NCBI GenBank assembly: GCA_947452455.1
Contig: CANGBX010000002.1
Location: 186,001-250,000 of the forward strand
Direction: 5' to 3'
Length of the DNA: 64,000 nt
DNA from: Beijerinckiaceae bacterium
Lineage (GTDB): Bacteria > Pseudomonadota > Alphaproteobacteria > Rhizobiales > Beijerinckiaceae
In this document: piece by piece, positions 1 through 7,842 of the stretch
Layout of the letters: every line of letters begins with the position of its first letter
Numbering within the stretch: position 1 is the first letter of the stretch
Notes under the pieces: model-generated
What the model was told of the DNA's origin: nothing
Seen by the model: only the letters and a program-made list of their open reading frames with translations
Database searches by the model: none
Translations under genes and position numbers: made by a program

Positions 1-2
1 CC

Positions 3-317
3 GGCCAGTCCGAAGGCATTTCCATCGCAGTGCCCGAAGGCACTGCCGTGAAAGCAGCCGAAGGCGGCACGGTCGCTTATTCAGGCAGCGAATTGAAGGG
101 CTATGGCAATCTCGTGCTGATCAAGCACCCGAACGGCTTCGTTTCGGCTTATGCCCACAACGGCGAGCTGATGGTGAAGCGCGGTGAAGTGGTCAAGCGC
201 GGCCAGACGATCGCCAAATCCGGTCAGTCAGGCAATGTGTCCTCGCCGCAGCTGCAGTTCCAGTTGCGCAAGGGCTCAACGCCAGTTGACCCGACAAATT
301 ATCTCGCGGGTCTCTGA
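3..317 (+). CDS. LytM/M23-like domain protein, C-terminal part only (NlpD/DipM type), catalytically degenerate
   Basis: The gene enters from the left edge and its N-terminus is missing; 104 residues remain. The fold is a LytM (peptidase M23) barrel: a GISIAVPEGTAVKAA start, a GYGNLVLIKH strand and an AYAHN loop. The zinc ligands are absent. The aspartate of the usual HxGxD motif is a serine (SEGISIA), and the HxH near the end is SPQLQFQLR. By analogy with NlpD and EnvC, such domains do not cut peptidoglycan but activate cell-wall amidases at the septum; that role is inferred. The end VDPTNYL matches the family's usual C-terminus. A strong hairpin terminator follows 55 bases after the stop. 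Confidence 0.8.
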   Translation, partial: GQSEGISIAVPEGTAVKAAEGGTVAYSGSELKGYGNLVLIKHPNGFVSAYAHNGELMVKRGEVVKRGQTIAKSGQSGNVSSPQLQFQLRKGSTPVDPTNYLAGL

Positions 318-371
318 CACGCGACAAGGAAAGCTCGCCGGTTTCCGCGAGACACGAAAACCGGTGCAGTC

Positions 372-401
372 AATGGCGGGCCTTTGGGCCCGCCATTTCT
401 T
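372..401 (+). terminator. Rho-independent terminator after the LytM-like gene
   Basis: An 11-bp stem AATGGCGGGCC / GGCCCGCCATT encloses a TTTG loop and is followed by TTCTTT. It lies between convergent genes and can also stop the DUF815 transcript coming from the right. Confidence 0.8.
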
Positions 402-404
402 TGT

Positions 405-428
405 CGGCCTTCGGCCTCCTCGTAATGA
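405..428. repeat. Partial REP-like palindromic repeat (copy A)
   Basis: The stretch ends in CTCGTAATGACGG, a near match to the CTCGCAATGACGG end of the longer copies at 4421-4503 and 5748-5834. Only one arm is recognisable, so it is probably a decayed or partial copy. Confidence 0.4.
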
Positions 429-432
429 CGGA

Positions 433-1299
433 CTAAAGGCGCTGGCCTAGACGGCCTGCCAGATCCTGAATGTATTGAAAGGCTGTGCGGCCGGAGCGCG
501 CGCCACGCGTTGCGGACCATTCAATGGCTTCGGCGCGGATCGCTTCATCTGAAGCTGTAAGTTTAAAGTGCCGCGCGTAACCGAATACCATGTCTAGATA
601 TTCGTCTTGCGAGCATTTGTGAAAACCAAGCCACAGACCGAAGCGATCTGACAGCGAGACCTTTTCTTCGATCGCTTCGCCGGGGTTGATGGCGGTCGAG
701 CGTTCATTCTCGATCATGTCGCGCGGCATCAGATGACGGCGGTTCGAGGTCGCATAAAAGATGACATTATCGGGTCGGCCTTCAATACCGCCTTCGAGTG
801 CTGCCTTGAGCGACTTGTAGCTCGTGTCATCGCTGTCAAAGGACAGGTCATCGCAAAAGACGATAAAATGGTATGGCGCATCGCGCAGCAGGCCAAGCAG
901 CACGGGCAGCGAGTTGATGTCCTCGCGATGGATCTCGACGAGCTTCAGCGCATTCTTGCCCGTCTCGCGATTGGTCTCAGCATGCACGGCTTTGACCAGC
1001 GATGATTTGCCCATGCCGCGCGCGCCCCACAGCAGCGCATTATTGGCGGGCAGGCCCTTGGCAAAGCGCAGCGTGTTTTCCGCCAGCAGATCGCGGACGC
1101 GGTCGATGCCGCGCAGCAGCCCCAGATCGACACGGTTCACTTTCGGCACCGGAGAGAGGCGAGCCCGCTCGGCCTGCCAGACGAAAGCATCCGCGGCTTG
1201 AAAATCGGCCTGCGAGAGGGCGGGCGGGGCGAGCCTTTCCAAGGCCTCGGCAATGCGGGTCAACAGGGCAGGATCAAGGGGCATTTCGGGCTTGGACAT
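433..1299 (-). CDS. DUF815 family AAA-type ATPase
   Basis: The 288-residue protein matches the DUF815 ATP-binding family, which is common and conserved in alphaproteobacteria and has no settled function. A Walker A motif, GARGMGKSS, sits near residue 95, and a Walker B-like segment, FIVFCDDLSF, near residue 147. The sensor segment IFYATSNRRHLMPRD is also typical of the family. The full length matches the family, and the ATG start MSKPEMPLDP is unambiguous. It lies between the LytM-like gene and yajC, an order I recall from Hyphomicrobiales. The promoter must lie in 1300-1490, opposite to that of yajC. Confidence 0.85.
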   Translation of the reverse strand: MSKPEMPLDPALLTRIAEALERLAPPALSQADFQAADAFVWQAERARLSPVPKVNRVDLGLLRGIDRVRDLLAENTLRFAKGLPANNALLWGARGMGKSSLVKAVHAETNRETGKNALKLVEIHREDINSLPVLLGLLRDAPYHFIVFCDDLSFDSDDTSYKSLKAALEGGIEGRPDNVIFYATSNRRHLMPRDMIENERSTAINPGEAIEEKVSLSDRFGLWLGFHKCSQDEYLDMVFGYARHFKLTASDEAIRAEAIEWSATRGARSGRTAFQYIQDLAGRLGQRL

Positions 1300-1436
1300 G
1301 GTTTGGCCGGGAGCTGAGAGAGCGGCTTTCGCTTTAACTGATCAAGGCGCCTTCATAAAGCCCGCCTTGTGCCGTTCACGGGGTCGTCAAAGGGCGGTCC
1401 AGCCATTGCTTTCATGGGGAGCGCCGCTATAGTTCG

Positions 1437-1472
1437 GCCCCAAGTTGGGGGCGGATTCTGCCCCCCTTTTTT
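1437..1472 (+). promoter_or_regulatory. Possible transcription attenuator in the yajC leader
   Basis: GGGGGC (1447-1452) pairs with GCCCCC (1460-1465) and six T residues follow at 1467-1472: a textbook intrinsic terminator. It stands 22 bases before the yajC ATG with no gene upstream on this strand. An alternative hairpin, GCCCC (1437-1441) with GGGGC (1448-1452), uses the same right-hand bases and would exclude the terminator. Regulation by attenuation is inferred from this geometry. Confidence 0.45.
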
Positions 1473-1494
1473 CCTTTGCGGAGCCTATAGCCCC

Positions 1495-1830
1495 ATGAAT
1501 TTCATCTCCCCAGCTTATGCTCAGGCCGCCGGTGCCGCCCCCTCGGGTTCGGAATTTCTGATGCAGATGGCGCCTTTCGCCATCATCCTCGTCATTATGT
1601 ATTTTCTGATCCTGCGCCCGCAGCAGAAGCGCGCCAAGGCGCACCAGGACATGATCACCAATGTGCGCCGTGGCGACACAGTAGTTACCTCTGGCGGCAT
1701 TGTCGCCAAAGTGACCAAGGTCACGGATGAGCCGGAAATCGAAGTCGAGATCGCCCCGAATGTGCGCGTGCGCATTCTGCGCGCCATGATCTCGGATGTC
1801 CGCACCAAGGGCCAGCCTGTTACCGAATAA
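1495..1830 (+). CDS. yajC: Preprotein translocase accessory subunit YajC
   Basis: YajC is a small single-span inner-membrane protein that joins SecD and SecF in the Sec holotranslocon. The 111-residue product has the family layout: a short periplasmic N-terminus (MNFISPAYAQ), one membrane helix at about residues 23-40 (MAPFAIILVIMYFLIL), the hallmark RPQQKRAK directly after it, and a cytoplasmic domain containing GDTVVTSGGIVAKV. I chose the ATG at 1495 because relatives begin this way and GGAG lies 11 bases upstream; the frame stays open to 1369. secD follows 62 bases downstream. Confidence 0.95.
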   Translation: MNFISPAYAQAAGAAPSGSEFLMQMAPFAIILVIMYFLILRPQQKRAKAHQDMITNVRRGDTVVTSGGIVAKVTKVTDEPEIEVEIAPNVRVRILRAMISDVRTKGQPVTE

Positions 1831-1892
1831 CCGGCTTTTTCCCGTAACCAAGTCGGGCCGCCTTGTGCGGCCCGCTCGACACATGGTTTGAT

Positions 1893-3485
1893 ATGCTCCG
1901 TTTCGCCCGCTGGAAGGTCGCGTCCGTTCTGGCCATGAGTTTGGTCAGTATTTTTTTGATCGTGCCGAGCCTTCTGCCGGCCGATCTTCGCAGCGCCATG
2001 CAAAAAGCTCTGCCGAAATGGGTGCCGACACAGGCCATCGTGCTGGGTCTCGATTTGCAGGGCGGGGCGCATCTGCTGCTCGAAGTCGATTCCTCCGACG
2101 TGCTGCGCTCGCAGGTGAACAATCTGCGTGACGATGTGCGCCGCATCTTGCGCGAAGAAAATGCACGCCTGTCGGGTGGCATCGGTATTCAAGGCCGCAC
2201 GGTCCAGTTCCGCGTTCCCGAACAGGCCGACCGCAACCGTGCTTTGCCGAAATTGCGTGCGCTGTCCAATCCAACGGGCTCGGCGCTCGGTGTCGTCTCC
2301 GCGCCGCCTTATGAAATCAACGAGCAACCCGATGGTCTCGTCCAGATCGTCGTCACCGATGCGGGCGTGAATGAGCGCGTACGCCGCGCTGTCGATCAGA
2401 CGATTGAAGTTTTGCGTCGTCGCGTCGATGCGCTTGGCACGACCGAGCCGAACATCCAGCGCCAAGGCGCTGATCGCGTGCTGGTGCAAGTGCCGGGTCT
2501 GCAAGACACGAACCGCTTGAAGGAAATTCTGGGCACAACAGCCAAGCTCGAATTCCGAATGGTTGCTGATCCGGGTGCCAGCCCTGCCGATGTCGATCAG
2601 CTTGATCAAACCGATCAGCCTGGAAAAATTGGTGTCGAAAAGCGCGTGATGGTGGAAGGCGAAGACCTCACCGATGCGCAGCCAAGCTTTGACCAGCGCA
2701 CGGGCGAACCTGTCGTCAATTTCCGGTTCAACATTCGTGGTGGTCAGCGCTTTGGTGAAGCGACCTCTGCCAATGTGGGCCGTCCCTTCGCCATTGTCCT
2801 TGATAATAAGGTGATCTCGGCACCACGTATTCTGAGCCCGATCACGGGTGGCTCTGGCCAGATCTCGGGTCGCTTCACGGTGGAGCAGGCCAATAATCTT
2901 TCGATCCTGCTGCGCGCTGGCGCTTTGCCGGCGAAACTTTCCATTGTCGAAGAGCGCACAGTGGGGCCTGGCCTTGGTCAGGACTCGATTGAAGCGGGCA
3001 AGCGCGCGGCCTATGTCGCGGGCATCCTCGTCTTCTGCTACATGCTCATCACTTATGGCGTGTTTGGTATTTTCGCCGATCTGGCGCTTGCCATCCACAT
3101 CGTCATGATTTTTGCAGGCCTCGTGCTGTTGCAAGCGACACTGACTTTGCCCGGCATTGCAGGGATTGTTCTCACCATCGGCATGGCGGTGGATTCGAAC
3201 GTGCTCATCTATGAGCGTATTCGTGAAGAAGCGCGCGCGGGACGCTCCGTTGTGACGGCGCTTGATGCGGGCTTCAACCGCGCTTTTGCTACCATCATTG
3301 ACTCGCAATCAACCATGTTTGTGGCTGCGGTCATTCTCTACTTCCTGGGTTCGGGCCCGGTGCGCGGCTTTGCTGTGTCGCTGGGTCTTGGCATTCTCAC
3401 CACTGTCGTGACGGCTGTGACCATGACGCGCATGATGATTGCGCTCTGGTATCGCTTCGGCCGTCCGCAGAAACTGCCGATCTGA
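1893..3485 (+). CDS. secD: Protein translocase subunit SecD
   Basis: SecD uses the proton-motive force, together with SecF, to pull secreted proteins through SecYEG. The 530-residue protein has an N-terminal membrane helix (about residues 8-25), the DLQGGAHLLLEVD motif at the start of the first periplasmic domain, the large P1 domain, and the C-terminal five-helix bundle with GIAGIVLTIGMAVDSNVLIYERIREE, which includes the aspartate needed for proton-driven function. The chosen start, MLRFARWKVAS, matches Hyphomicrobiales homologues; the open frame begins 30 bases earlier. secF starts 17 bases after the stop, so the genes form one operon with yajC. Confidence 0.97.
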   Translation: MLRFARWKVASVLAMSLVSIFLIVPSLLPADLRSAMQKALPKWVPTQAIVLGLDLQGGAHLLLEVDSSDVLRSQVNNLRDDVRRILREENARLSGGIGIQGRTVQFRVPEQADRNRALPKLRALSNPTGSALGVVSAPPYEINEQPDGLVQIVVTDAGVNERVRRAVDQTIEVLRRRVDALGTTEPNIQRQGADRVLVQVPGLQDTNRLKEILGTTAKLEFRMVADPGASPADVDQLDQTDQPGKIGVEKRVMVEGEDLTDAQPSFDQRTGEPVVNFRFNIRGGQRFGEATSANVGRPFAIVLDNKVISAPRILSPITGGSGQISGRFTVEQANNLSILLRAGALPAKLSIVEERTVGPGLGQDSIEAGKRAAYVAGILVFCYMLITYGVFGIFADLALAIHIVMIFAGLVLLQATLTLPGIAGIVLTIGMAVDSNVLIYERIREEARAGRSVVTALDAGFNRAFATIIDSQSTMFVAAVILYFLGSGPVRGFAVSLGLGILTTVVTAVTMTRMMIALWYRFGRPQKLPI

Positions 3486-3502
3486 TTGGGGCACGATAAA
3501 TT

Positions 3503-4411
3503 ATGAGAACGTTCCGTCTCGCCCCTGACAATATGACCTTCGGCTTCATGCGCCTGCGCCGCGTGAGCTATCCATTCTCGGCCCTCATGTCGATCATCTC
3601 CGTGCTGATGTTCCTGGCTTGGGGCTTGAACTTCGGCATCGACTTTGCCGGCGGCACTTTGCTTGAAGTGCGTGCCAAATCTGGCACTGCCGACCTGACC
3701 CAGCTACGCGGTCTGGGTGATCGCTTTGCTCTGGGTGAAGTGGAAGTGCAGGCGTTTGGTGGCAATGCCGATGCCACCGTGCGCATTCGTTTGCAGCCGG
3801 GCGGCGATGCCGCGCAGCAGGCGGCCGTTGAGCGCGTGCGCGAGGCCATCACGTCCGATTATGAATTCCGCCGTATCGAAGTGGTGGGCCCGCGCGTTTC
3901 GGGCGAGCTCGTGCAGTCGGGCACGCTCGGTGTCGTCTTGTCGATTGTCTCCGTGCTGATCTATCTCTGGTTCCGCTATGAATGGCAGTTGGCCGTAGCC
4001 GCCGTTATTGCGACCATGCATGACTTGTTGCTGACCGTCGGCTTTTTTGCCGTGACGCGGCTGGAATTCAACATCACCTCTATTGCTGCCATTCTGACCA
4101 TTGTCGGCCTGTCACTGAACGAGACGGTGGTTGTGCTCGACCGTATTCGCGAGATGATGAAAAAATACAAAAAGCTGCCGATCCCGCAGATGATCGATCT
4201 GTCGATCAATGCTGTTCTGTCGCGCACGATCATGACCTCGACGACCACGCTTCTGGCTCTGATCGCGCTGGTGCTGTTTGGTGGTCATGTCATCCAGTCC
4301 TTCTCGCTCGCCATGATGTTTGGCGTGATTGTCGCGACCTATTCCTCGATCTTCATCTGCTCGCCGATCCTGATTTATCTGGGCGTGCGGGATGCGGCGG
4401 ATAAGGGCTAA
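3503..4411 (+). CDS. secF: Protein translocase subunit SecF
   Basis: The 302-residue partner of SecD has the expected six-helix layout. A first helix lies near residues 26-44, followed by the LNFGIDFAGGTLLEVR signature, a small periplasmic domain, and the bundle containing AAILTIVGLSLNETVVVLDRIRE, whose asparagine/glutamate segment occupies the SecF position equivalent to SecD's aspartate. The start MRTFRLAPDNMTFGFM is typical of alphaproteobacterial SecF. It is the third gene of the yajC-secD-secF operon and is followed by a 106-base gap with a palindromic repeat before the next gene on the same strand. Confidence 0.97.
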   Translation: MRTFRLAPDNMTFGFMRLRRVSYPFSALMSIISVLMFLAWGLNFGIDFAGGTLLEVRAKSGTADLTQLRGLGDRFALGEVEVQAFGGNADATVRIRLQPGGDAAQQAAVERVREAITSDYEFRRIEVVGPRVSGELVQSGTLGVVLSIVSVLIYLWFRYEWQLAVAAVIATMHDLLLTVGFFAVTRLEFNITSIAAILTIVGLSLNETVVVLDRIREMMKKYKKLPIPQMIDLSINAVLSRTIMTSTTTLLALIALVLFGGHVIQSFSLAMMFGVIVATYSSIFICSPILIYLGVRDAADKG

Positions 4412-4420
4412 TTTTCTGGC

Positions 4421-4503
4421 GTCGTTGCGAGCGCAAGCGTAGCAATCCAGACAAGCCACATGTGATGCCTCTGGTTTGCTTCGCCTTCGGCTCGCAATGA
4501 CGG
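4421..4503. repeat. REP-like extragenic palindrome (copy B)
   Basis: The element runs from GTCGTTGCGAGCG to CTCGCAATGACGG, with CCTCTGGTTTGCTTCGCC in the right arm, nearly identical to the right arm of copy C at 5748-5834. The left arm is more diverged. It sits between secF and the Mth938-like gene and could form a hairpin in a read-through transcript. Confidence 0.75.
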
Positions 4504-4517
4504 TGAGAGTGCGCATC

Positions 4518-4901
4518 ATGACGCAAAAATACGATGCCTTTGTTCCTGGTATCCATGAGATTGAAGGCTTTGGCGCGGGCGGGTTTCGTTTTGCGGATAT
4601 GTCGCATCGCGGTTCGCTCCTTGTTTTGCCATCGGGCATTTGCGCGTGGGATGTCGTCACGACAGCAGACCTCACACCGCAATCTTTGCAGCGCATTCTG
4701 GATGAGCCAAAAGGCTCCATCGAACTGCTGTTGATCGGAACGGGCGAGTTTTTGTTGCCGATCCGCGCTGATGTGCGCGCCGCTTTGAAAGAGGCCGGTA
4801 TTGGCGTTGATGCCATGGCCAGCGCGCATGCTATTGCGACTTACAATATTCTCTTTGCAGAAAAGCGCCGTGTCGCCGCAGCTCTTCTGGCTGTGTCATG
4901 A
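4518..4901 (+). CDS. Mth938-like (DUF498) domain protein, NDUFAF3 homologue
   Basis: The 127-residue product is a single Mth938/DUF498 domain: YDAFVPGIHEIEGFGAGGFRF at the start, a central GICAWDV strand, and IELLLIGTGEF followed by GIGVDAMASAHAIATYNILFAEKRRV. The human homologue NDUFAF3 is a mitochondrial complex I assembly factor; a bacterial role in complex I assembly is inferred. I chose the start at 4518 (MTQKYDAF); ATGs at 4476 and 4497 are in frame but lie in or next to the upstream repeat. The stop overlaps the start of the next gene by 4 bases, so the two are translationally coupled. Confidence 0.85.
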   Translation: MTQKYDAFVPGIHEIEGFGAGGFRFADMSHRGSLLVLPSGICAWDVVTTADLTPQSLQRILDEPKGSIELLLIGTGEFLLPIRADVRAALKEAGIGVDAMASAHAIATYNILFAEKRRVAAALLAVS

Positions 4902-5746
4902 GCTCTCTCAGCGCGGATCATCAAGCTTGCGCTGATCTTCTGCGGCGCGACGATCCTGATCGCTATTACGCCTGCCTCTTTGCGCCCGAAGACAAGCGCG
5001 GCGCATTATTTGCGCTTTATGCTTTCAGTCTGGAACTGGCGCGCATTCGCGAGATCGTTTCTGAACCCATGCTCGGCGAAATCCGCATGCAATGGTGGCG
5101 CGATGCTCTGGCGGGTGAAGCCCGTGGCGAAGTGAATGCCAATCCGGTGGCAGCTGGCTTGCTCGATGCGGTGAAGACATACAATCTTCCCGTTCAAGCT
5201 TTGACCGATTTGATCGAAGGGCGTTCGTTTGATCTCTATGATGATCCAATGCCCACGCGCAGTGATCTTGAAGGTTATTGCGGCGAGACCTGTTCATCTC
5301 TGATCCGCATGGCGTCACTCGTTCTTGCCGATGGGCGTGATCCGGGTGGTGCAGAGGCTTGCGGTCATGCGGGCGTGGCTTTTGCGCTCACAGGCTTGTT
5401 GCGCGCTTTGCCTTGGCATGTGGCGCGCGGACAATTGTATTTGCCCGCTGATGTCTTGGCGCAGCATGGCGTGACACGCGAACAGATCTTGTCAGGACAG
5501 GTGACGCCCGGTGTGATGGCGGTGCTGTCTGATATGCGTGCTCTCGCGCAACATCATTTTGAACGCGCTATGTTGGGTGCTGCTGACATGGACGAAAGCG
5601 CGCGCGCCGCGCTCATGCCGCTTGCTGTCGTGCCGCTTTATCTGAAGCGCATGGACGCGGGCGGGTATGAACCTTTCCGCACACTTATCACTGCACCGCT
5701 GTGGCGGCGCTTGCTCGCCATGTGGTCTTTCTCGCGAAAACTCTAG
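4898..5746 (+). CDS. Squalene/phytoene synthase-fold protein lacking the catalytic aspartates, NDUFAF6 homologue
   Basis: The 282-residue protein has the all-helical squalene/phytoene synthase fold, recognisable from FALYAFSLELARIREIV, the WWRDAL segment, YCGETCSSLIRMA and GQLYLPADVL. The two aspartate-rich motifs that bind prenyl diphosphate are lost. The first reads REIVSE (residues 51-56) and the second, normally RDxxED, reads RALPWHV (169-175). This is what is seen in mitochondrial NDUFAF6, which assists complex I assembly and is not a prenyl synthase. It is coupled by a 4-base overlap to the NDUFAF3-like gene. A true hopanoid or carotenoid enzyme (HpnC/HpnD, CrtB) is unlikely. Confidence 0.85.
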   Translation: MSSLSADHQACADLLRRDDPDRYYACLFAPEDKRGALFALYAFSLELARIREIVSEPMLGEIRMQWWRDALAGEARGEVNANPVAAGLLDAVKTYNLPVQALTDLIEGRSFDLYDDPMPTRSDLEGYCGETCSSLIRMASLVLADGRDPGGAEACGHAGVAFALTGLLRALPWHVARGQLYLPADVLAQHGVTREQILSGQVTPGVMAVLSDMRALAQHHFERAMLGAADMDESARAALMPLAVVPLYLKRMDAGGYEPFRTLITAPLWRRLLAMWSFSRKL

Positions 5747-5747
5747 T

Positions 5748-5834
5748 CCGTCATTGCGAGGAGCGTGAGCTCCGAAGCAACCCAGAGGCCTCACGTGGGG
5801 CCTCTGGTTTGCTTCGCTTTGCTCGCAATGACGG
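5748..5834. repeat. REP-like extragenic palindrome (copy C, complete)
   Basis: The two arms, each about 40 bases, are near-perfect inverted repeats: CCGTCATTGCGAG...CAGAGGCC and GGGCCTCTGG...CTCGCAATGACGG. The element fills almost exactly the space between the convergent stops of the NDUFAF6-like gene and trmFO, and would fold into a long hairpin in either transcript. Confidence 0.85.
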
Positions 5835-5836
5835 CT

Positions 5837-7231
5837 CTACAGGCTCGCCAACCAATCAGCGTGATCGCGCATGGCGCGTGATGTCATCATCTTTTTCTTG
5901 GCAACAGATTTTTCAGGGCCCTTCAGGCGCTTGCCATCTTCAGCGCGCACAGGTTCGGTGAGCGGGGGGAAGAGACCGAAATTGACATTCATCGGCTGGA
6001 ATGAACGCGGGCCGCCATCAATCACTTCCAGATGACCGCCCGTGATGTGGTTGAGCAAAGCGCCCATGGCCGTTGTCACAGGAGGTGGCGTAAACGCGCG
6101 CTCCAAAATTTCAGCAGCCGCCATGCGTCCCGCCATCAGGCCGACAGCGGCGCTTTCCACATAGCCTTCGCAACCGGTGATTTGTCCGGCGAAACGCAGA
6201 CGTGTGTCTGCTTTGAGGCGGAGACGCTCATCCAGCACGCGCGGTGAATTGAGATAAGTATTGCGATGCAGACCACCGAGACGCGCAAATTCGGCCTTCT
6301 CAAGTCCTGGAATGGTGCGGAAGATGTCTTGCTGCGCGCCATATTTCAGCTTCGTCTGGAAGCCGACCATATTATAGAGCGTGCCAAGCGCATTATCTTG
6401 GCGCAGCTGCACCACCGCATAGGCTTTGACACTCGGATTATGGGCATTGGTCAGGCCCATCGGCTTCATCGGTCCGTGGCGCAACGTTTCTGGTCCGCGC
6501 TCCGCCATGACTTCAATCGGCAGACAGCCATCGAAATAAGGCGTGCCTTCCCATTCTTTGAAGCTCGTCTTGTCACCTTTGATCAGCGCATCGATGAAGG
6601 CGTAATATTGATCCTTGTCGAGCGGGCAATTGATGTAATCGGCGCCCGTGCCGCCGGGGCCTTGCTTGTCATAGCGCGATTGAAACCACGCCTTGTTCAT
6701 GTCGATCGACTCGCGATGCACGATGGGGGCAATCGCATCGAAAAAGGCGAGCGCATCTTCACCCGTCTTTTCGAGAATGGCTTGCGCGAGGGGCGCTGAT
6801 GTCAGCGGGCCTGTAGCGATGATCACATTGTCCCAATCGCTTGGCGGCAGACCCGTCATTTCTTCACGCGAGAGCGTGATGAGCGGATGCTCATGGATGC
6901 GCTGCGTCACCGCTTGTGCAAAGCCTTCGCGGTCGACCGCCAGCGCGCCGCCTGCGGGCACTTGATGGGCATCGGCGCAAGACATGATGATCGAATTCAT
7001 CTGGCGCATTTCGCGATGGATCAGGCCCACCGCATTGGTGGTGGCTTCATCCGAGCGGAAAGAGTTGGAACAGACGAGTTCTGCCAGATGATCGGTCTGG
7101 TGTGCATCTGTGCCGCGCACGGGGCGCATTTCGTGGAGGATGACGGGCACGCCGGCTGAAGCGATCTGCCAAGCGGCTTCTGATCCGGCGAGGCCCCCGC
7201 CGATCACGTGAATGGTTTTGGTCTGTGACAT
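5837..7231 (-). CDS. trmFO: Folate-dependent tRNA (uracil-5-)-methyltransferase TrmFO
   Basis: TrmFO makes ribothymidine at position 54 of tRNA, using methylene-tetrahydrofolate and reduced FAD. The 464-residue protein begins with the dinucleotide-binding motif [15 protein letters not shown]. It then shows the family signatures [20 protein letters not shown] (containing the active-site cysteine) and [11 protein letters not shown], and a C-terminal [20 protein letters not shown] chose the ATG at 7231 (MSQTKTIHV); the frame stays open to 7291, but the extra 20 residues do not look like the family. It is convergent with the NDUFAF6-like gene, and a terminator-like palindrome lies between them. 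Confidence 0.96.
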   Translation of the reverse strand: MSQTKTIHVIGGGLAGSEAAWQIASAGVPVILHEMRPVRGTDAHQTDHLAELVCSNSFRSDEATTNAVGLIHREMRQMNSIIMSCADAHQVPAGGALAVDREGFAQAVTQRIHEHPLITLSREEMTGLPPSDWDNVIIATGPLTSAPLAQAILEKTGEDALAFFDAIAPIVHRESIDMNKAWFQSRYDKQGPGGTGADYINCPLDKDQYYAFIDALIKGDKTSFKEWEGTPYFDGCLPIEVMAERGPETLRHGPMKPMGLTNAHNPSVKAYAVVQLRQDNALGTLYNMVGFQTKLKYGAQQDIFRTIPGLEKAEFARLGGLHRNTYLNSPRVLDERLRLKADTRLRFAGQITGCEGYVESAAVGLMAGRMAAAEILERAFTPPPVTTAMGALLNHITGGHLEVIDGGPRSFQPMNVNFGLFPPLTEPVRAEDGKRLKGPEKSVAKKKMMTSRAMRDHADWLASL

Positions 7232-7280
7232 GCGCGCGACCATAGGGAGGTGTCTTGGCGCAGGCAACAGCGCCCAAAAG

Positions 7281-7315
7281 AAAACGCCCACCGGGGGAGG
7301 ATCCGGCGGGCGTTT
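7281..7315 (-). terminator. Rho-independent terminator after the DUF1127 gene
   Basis: AAACGCCC and GGGCGTTT pair around an inner CCGG/CCGG stem; on the minus strand the hairpin is followed by TCTTTT. It lies between the DUF1127 gene and trmFO. Confidence 0.75.
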
Positions 7316-7363
7316 CTGAAACAGGGTCAGCAGGGAGGGGGAAGCTGACCCTTAAAGCGTGTC

Positions 7364-7525
7364 TTAGAGGCCAGCCGAACGGCGGGCGATTTCGTCGATT
7401 TCCCAACGAGCGATGCCGAGGTCGGCGAGTTCGCGGTCGTTGAGGCTGTAGAGCTCACGCAGCGAGGTGCGATAGCGGCGCCAAGCATTCAGCTTGGCAG
7501 AAATGAACTTGATCGTCTGGGTCAT
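7364..7525 (-). CDS. DUF1127 small protein
   Basis: The 53-residue basic protein has the DUF1127 pattern. An amphipathic lead (MTQTIKFISAKLNAWRRYR) precedes the conserved core LYSLNDRELADLGIARWEIDEIAR. Members are common in Hyphomicrobiales, often in several copies. Experimental work in other alphaproteobacteria ties some to RNA binding and phosphate or carbon metabolism; which role applies here cannot be read from sequence. I chose the start at 7525 because the core motif needs only these residues; the longer open frame to 7675 is not conserved-looking. Its own terminator follows. Confidence 0.85.
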   Translation of the reverse strand: MTQTIKFISAKLNAWRRYRTSLRELYSLNDRELADLGIARWEIDEIARRSAGL

Positions 7526-7842
7526 CACATTGCTCTTGTGCGGGGGCGGGGAGAATCGCCCCTCTGATGCAATGCAACATAGATAGAGTCGGTTGGCTGA
7601 GGCAGGGGCTTCTCTGCACCCCAGATATGCAAAATTAGCATGGCAAATAAGTGATCCAGATCGCTTTTGCCACATTCTATCATAATTTTGTCATGATTTT
7701 TCTCAAATTTCGCGATTCCTGCGACATCTTGTCTGCAATTTACGCATTGCTAACTATTGTCGCAGGGGCAAGCGGACGCACCTCAAAAGAAATGGCGGGC
7801 CGAAGCCCGCCATTCTGGTCTTTTTCAGTCTGAGGCGAGGGC
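7526..7842. other. 317-base AT-rich intergenic region
   Basis: Between the DUF1127 start and the cynS stop there is no convincing gene. The middle (about 7620-7760) is clearly AT-richer than its surroundings and should hold the DUF1127 promoter. The right end holds the cynS terminator. Confidence 0.5.
7791..7814 (-). terminator. Rho-independent terminator after cynS
   Basis: AATGGCGGGC / GCCCGCCATT pair around a CGAA tetraloop; on the minus strand TTCTTTT follows. It ends the cyanase transcript 29 bases after the stop. Confidence 0.8.

Noticed and set aside
1521-3308. Long open frame (595 codons) antisense to secD
   Set aside because: It mirrors the secD frame, has no recognisable domain and is rich in Arg/His as expected for an antisense reading of a GC-rich gene.
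4898-5746. Annotation as phytoene or squalene synthase
   Set aside because: Both aspartate-rich substrate motifs are lost, and context points to the NDUFAF6 group.
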